Below, piece after piece: positions 60,855 through 64,000 of a DNA stretch of 64,000 bases. This DNA comes from Flavobacterium ajazii. Lineage in GTDB: Bacteria > Bacteroidota > Bacteroidia > Flavobacteriales > Flavobacteriaceae. The translations under genes and the position numbers were made by a program. The notes under the pieces were generated by a model that had not been told where the DNA came from, made no database searches, and saw nothing but the letters and a program-made list of their open reading frames with translations. The stretch spans positions 124,001-188,000 of the forward strand of contig NZ_JAAEHL010000006.1 in the NCBI RefSeq assembly GCF_010614725.1, written 5' to 3'. Numbering within the stretch: position 1 is the stretch's first letter; each line of letters opens with the position of its first letter.

Positions 60855-63800
60855 TTACCTGAGTTACAGCCAAATGGTGTTACAACATCACTAGCTGACA
60901 ATAATCCCGGCTCGGTGATCGTTACCGGAATCGGATCGGAAGGACATCCTTTAGCATCCGTTACAACTACTGAATAACTAGTACCTGCAATCAGGCCTGT
61001 ATAGATTCCTGTCGTATTACCGCTTGCATTGGCTCCTGTTCCGCTTAGAACAAAAGTATATGGCGCAACTCCGTTTGAAGGCGTTACTGTGATCGTTCCG
61101 TTGCTCTCTCCATTACAGATTACTGCCGTTGGAACTGCTGTACCCAATGGTTTGGCAGGAGGCGTTACAACTGCTGCATTAGTAGTCACTGAACAAACTG
61201 CTGCATTGCTGTCTGTAATGACAAATGTATAACTGCCTGTTGCTGAAACTGAAGCTGTAAAGCCTGTCGGTGTAGCCGTTGCAGCTCCTGTAAGAACTCC
61301 GTCTACATACATTTGGTAAGTATACGGCGCAACTCCATCTGTAATAACAACATCAATTGTAGCATTAACTGATCCTGCACAATACAAGTCTTTAGTCAAG
61401 GTAGCTGTAGCTAACAATTGTTTTTCGATTGTATAACTTACAAATGCCTCACAACCATTGTCATCCTTAATTCCTAATGTATAAGTACCAGGAGATGTAA
61501 AGGTAGCTGTTGAGCTAGCCAAAGCTGATCCGTTTAATGTGTATGATTTAACTCCGTTGTATGTCGTAGTCAAAAGATCCAAATCAACTGTCAACGCTGA
61601 ACCTGCATAACACTGTGGTGCTGCCGGAGTAATAACAGGAGGCGCATCGTTTGTGATTGTCACATTCTCCATATGGATACAACCATTAGTATCTTTTACA
61701 TAAACATCCCATGACAGATCTGTCAGATTAGTATCTACTGACATTACTGCATTTGTACCATAAGCTGTAGCAACCGGTGCAGTAGCTCCGCCTTGTACAA
61801 CAGCGTAAGTATAAGATCCTGTTCCACCTGTAACTCCACTAACTGTAATGGTAGAAATATCCTGTGAACAGAACACTTTTGTACCTGCTGCCGTGAAAGC
61901 AATAGCAGTTGGCTCTGTTATAGTAACAGCTGCACTCTCTGAACAATGTGTTGTATTGTCTTCTACTGTTACTGTATAAGTACCTGCTGATAAACCTGTT
62001 AAGGTAATTACATCACCAACTTGTGAAATCTGTCCTGCTGCAACTACAGGAGAAGTTACAACGCTATAATTACCCGTTGAACTGAAACCTGTAACTGTGT
62101 ATTGTGCAGAACCATTATTTGTGGTTCCGTCTGCAGCATTACATGAAATATCATTTAACATAATTCCTGCAATAGCAATTGGAACAACAGGAACAACTCT
62201 ATAGTTCTTCTCTATTGAACAGCCATTAGCATCGGTTACTTTGAATAAATATGTATCAGGTGCCAAACCGGTAAACAACGCATTATTGCCGTTATCAACT
62301 GTAATTGGTGAAATGATTTCGTATTTAGCCATAGGTGTATATCCTCCCGATACCGTCAGGGTAACATCGGCAATATTGGTTGGACAAACCGGTGCCGTAG
62401 TCAGAGCAAACGTAATATCGGTTAACGGTAAATATTTATTTACTGTAGTACTTCCGTTAAAGATACAGCCATTGGCATCTTTTACTGAATATGTAATAGT
62501 CTGGTCCGTTCCGTTATCTGTTACAAATAATGTATTTGCCCCAGCATAAGTAGACGATCCGTTAAAACTATAAGTATATGGCCCTGTACCTGAGCTTGCA
62601 GTTACCGTAACAACTGCCGGTTGTGGTACATTACCTGAGTTACAGCCAAATGGTGTTACAACATCACTAGCTGACAATAATCCCGGCTCGGTGATCGTTA
62701 CCGGTGCAGAATTTAATGTACAATTTCTGGCATTACGAACAGTTACAACATAAGCTGTTCCGGCCGTTAAACCTGTAAACGTATTAGTTCCCTGCTCAGT
62801 TAAACCTCCATCTAGACTATATTTATAAGGTCCTTCACCTGCAGTAACATTTACAATAATACTTCCATCAGTACCACCATTACAACTTACATTGGTCACT
62901 GTTGTTCCAAACACTGTAGTTGGAATAGGGTCTAAATCAAAACTTGTTATCGTTTGACATAGTGTTGCATTATTAGCATCTGTAACTCTAAACACATAAT
63001 TTCCAGCTGACGCGGCATAATATGGATTTGAAGCTGTTACGAATGGAGCACTATTATAAGATACTTCATAAGTATAATTAGCAGCAGGTGTTGTATTTCC
63101 TCCAGTAGCTGTTAAAGTAATTACTGCTTCCGGATTTGTTGTACAATCTAATTCTTTAGTCAATGAAGCAGATAAGTTTAACTTAGGATACACTTCAAAA
63201 TCAACATCAGCTGTACATCCGTTTCCGTCTTTGATTACTAAATTATAAGTGCCAGCCGCATTGAATGTAAAACTTGGTGAGCTTTGGAAAGCACTTCCGT
63301 TTACACTATAAGTTGCTGCTCCTACAATATCAGGATCAACTGTTCCTGAAAAAGTAAGTGTAAACGCTGTTCCATCATAACAAAGCGGAACTGCTGGTGG
63401 AGTAACTGTTGGAGCATCATCTGCATCTAACGTTACAGCTGCAGTTTTAATACAACCATAAGCATCTTTTGCGTAAACAACATAATTTCCTGTTACACTA
63501 GTTGCAAAAGTCGTATTTCCGGTCCAACCTGCTGTACTTGCTATTGGTGGAGTAGCTGATGCTAATAAATATTGATATGTATAAGGTGCTGTACCATCTT
63601 TAGCCAAAGCAGCAATTACACCATCTTCATTACAATTAACATTTTTAATTTTTGAAGCTGTAACAGATAAATCAATAGCAGATTCTGTAATATCAAATGG
63701 AGCCGAAGCTTTACTACAACCAGCATTTGTTGCACCTGCATCTTCTGTAATCAACACAAAATAATTACCAAATGGTAGTGTGCCAAAATTATTTACAACT

Positions 63801-64000
63801 AATGAACCACTAGCCGGAATAATTGTACTAACTAATCCTCCCACCGGAGTAACAGATTGTGAACTATAAACCTGATAAGTAACAGGTGTTGCTACACCAT
63901 ATGTATGATTCATAGTAAATGTTACATTCCCGTTTGCTGCACCTTTACAAGTAATATTGTTCCCTGTTAAAGGGGTAACTGTAATTGTTGAATTTGTTCC
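60833..64000 (-). CDS. giant repeat adhesin, upstream part, 5' end outside window
   Basis: The minus-strand frame is open from the window edge to a TAG at 60833, about 1055 residues, with no start in view. The repeats match those of the downstream frame: NVSCNGGTDGSIIVNV, PYKYSLDGG, TVRNARNC, and the recurring VTITEPGLLSASDVVTPFGC. A higher-order unit of 592 codons is visible, repeated almost exactly between 62704 and 60928. The last few residues before the TAG (VVLVIQ) are out of frame with the repeat they come from, so the stop is artefactual or a real frameshift. True product: one adhesin of well over 2,700 residues. Confidence 0.88.
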   Translation of the reverse strand, partial: GTNSTITVTPLTGNNITCKGAANGNVTFTMNHTYGVATPVTYQVYSSQSVTPVGGLVSTIIPASGSLVVNNFGTLPFGNYFVLITEDAGATNAGCSKASAPFDITESAIDLSVTASKIKNVNCNEDGVIAALAKDGTAPYTYQYLLASATPPIASTAGWTGNTTFATSVTGNYVVYAKDAYGCIKTAAVTLDADDAPTVTPPAVPLCYDGTAFTLTFSGTVDPDIVGAATYSVNGSAFQSSPSFTFNAAGTYNLVIKDGNGCTADVDFEVYPKLNLSASLTKELDCTTNPEAVITLTATGGNTTPAANYTYEVSYNSAPFVTASNPYYAASAGNYVFRVTDANNATLCQTITSFDLDPIPTTVFGTTVTNVSCNGGTDGSIIVNVTAGEGPYKYSLDGGLTEQGTNTFTGLTAGTAYVVTVRNARNCTLNSAPVTITEPGLLSASDVVTPFGCNSGNVPQPAVVTVTASSGTGPYTYSFNGSSTYAGANTLFVTDNGTDQTITYSVKDANGCIFNGSTTVNKYLPLTDITFALTTAPVCPTNIADVTLTVSGGYTPMAKYEIISPITVDNGNNALFTGLAPDTYLFKVTDANGCSIEKNYRVVPVVPIAIAGIMLNDISCNAADGTTNNGSAQYTVTGFSSTGNYSVVTSPVVAAGQISQVGDVITLTGLSAGTYTVTVEDNTTHCSESAAVTITEPTAIAFTAAGTKVFCSQDISTITVSGVTGGTGSYTYAVVQGGATAPVATAYGTNAVMSVDTNLTDLSWDVYVKDTNGCIHMENVTITNDAPPVITPAAPQCYAGSALTVDLDLLTTTYNGVKSYTLNGSALASSTATFTSPGTYTLGIKDDNGCEAFVSYTIEKQLLATATLTKDLYCAGSVNATIDVVITDGVAPYTYQMYVDGVLTGAATATPTGFTASVSATGSYTFVITDSNAAVCSVTTNAAVVTPPAKPLGTAVPTAVICNGESNGTITVTPSNGVAPYTFVLSGTGANASGNTTGIYTGLIAGTSYSVVVTDAKGCPSDPIPVTITEPGLLSASDVVTPFGCNSGNVVLVIQ
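60852..60928. repeat. 77-bp exact repeat, right copy at the seam
   Basis: This segment is identical to 62628-62704 and mismatches on both sides (C against T before, A against T after), so the maximal exact match is again 77 bp. It starts at the base where the other repeat ends. Confidence 0.95.
60909..60985. repeat. 77-bp exact repeat, second copy of 60775-60851
   Basis: This is the in-frame copy, encoding SYSVVVTDAKGCPSDPIPV followed by the ITEP linker. It lies 134 bp from the copy at the seam. Confidence 0.95.
62628..62704. repeat. 77-bp exact repeat, second copy of 60852-60928
   Basis: This is the in-frame copy, encoding PVTITEPGLLSASDVVTPFG. It lies 1776 bp (592 codons) from the copy at the seam, marking the higher-order repeat period of the adhesin. 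Confidence 0.95.

Noticed and set aside
60833..60985. IS-type target duplication or attachment site at the adhesin repeats
   Set aside because: No transposase, integrase or inverted ends are nearby; the copies are in-frame parts of adhesin modules and the equal 77-bp lengths fit assembly better.
55953..64000. CRISPR-like array or DNA satellite
   Set aside because: The repetition is at protein-module level with long diverged spacers and an open reading frame throughout.

Overview
This is an A+T-rich chromosomal window from a member of the Bacteroidota, almost certainly Flavobacteriia and most like Flavobacterium. Four things point there. Upstream regions repeatedly carry the Bacteroidota -7 promoter element TAnnTTTG. 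An SprB-like adhesin ends in a gliding-motility/type IX secretion type-B C-terminal domain and is followed by a PorP/SprF-family gene. There are LytS/LytTR sensor-regulator pairs and a TonB-dependent receptor. The heme genes are clustered around an AraC-type regulator. No rRNA, tRNA, CRISPR array, integrase or transposase was seen.

Layout. 1-4393: minus-strand housekeeping and unknown genes (DUF2461 fragment, a TTG-start Cys/Lys-rich small protein, ferritin, a secreted unknown, a chloramphenicol-acetyltransferase-like protein, a HAD phosphatase). 4394-10031: a plus-strand cassette of arylsulfatase, HAD-type lipoprotein, outer-membrane barrel and DUF1254/DUF1214 lipoprotein. 10039-13042: EamA transporter, two unknowns, enoyl-CoA hydratase. 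13053-27079: the heme region. Here hemJ and hemH run minus together with an NtrY-like kinase; an araC-type regulator diverges from hemA-hemC-hemD-hemE-(131-aa unknown)-hemF; and hemB with a c-type cytochrome lies beyond two minus-strand unknowns. Every step from glutamyl-tRNA to heme is present except hemL. 27134-32740: M13 peptidase, SCO1-like copper chaperone, and feoA-feoB with a 40-residue FeoB-associated Cys protein. 32741-43502: HD hydrolase, acyl-ACP desaturase, PlsC, rnpA, DUF4349, C-terminal processing protease, DUF1579 and DUF4837 lipoproteins, a LysM lytic transglycosylase and pgk. 43765-54806: an intradiol-dioxygenase/pirin-like/unknown operon, a DUF3500/HupE-UreJ-like/TonB-receptor operon divergent from a LytS/LytTR pair, and a second paralogous LytS/LytTR pair tail-to-tail with the first. 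54935-64000: a PorP/SprF gene and, upstream of it, a giant repeat adhesin that runs off the window.

The most important caution concerns the adhesin. Its reading frame breaks at 60851|60852, and on both sides of that single junction lies an exact, maximal 77-bp repeat of sequence found elsewhere in the same gene. Two equal repeats meeting at one base look like a k-mer (k=77) assembly seam rather than biology. The gene is probably intact in the cell with repeat units missing here. Most biologically interesting are the DUF3500/HupE-like/TonB module with its divergent two-component system and shared intergenic repeats, the conserved-looking gene wedged between hemE and hemF, the sulfatase/DUF1254 cassette, and a recurring class of 70-110 bp intergenic inverted repeats.
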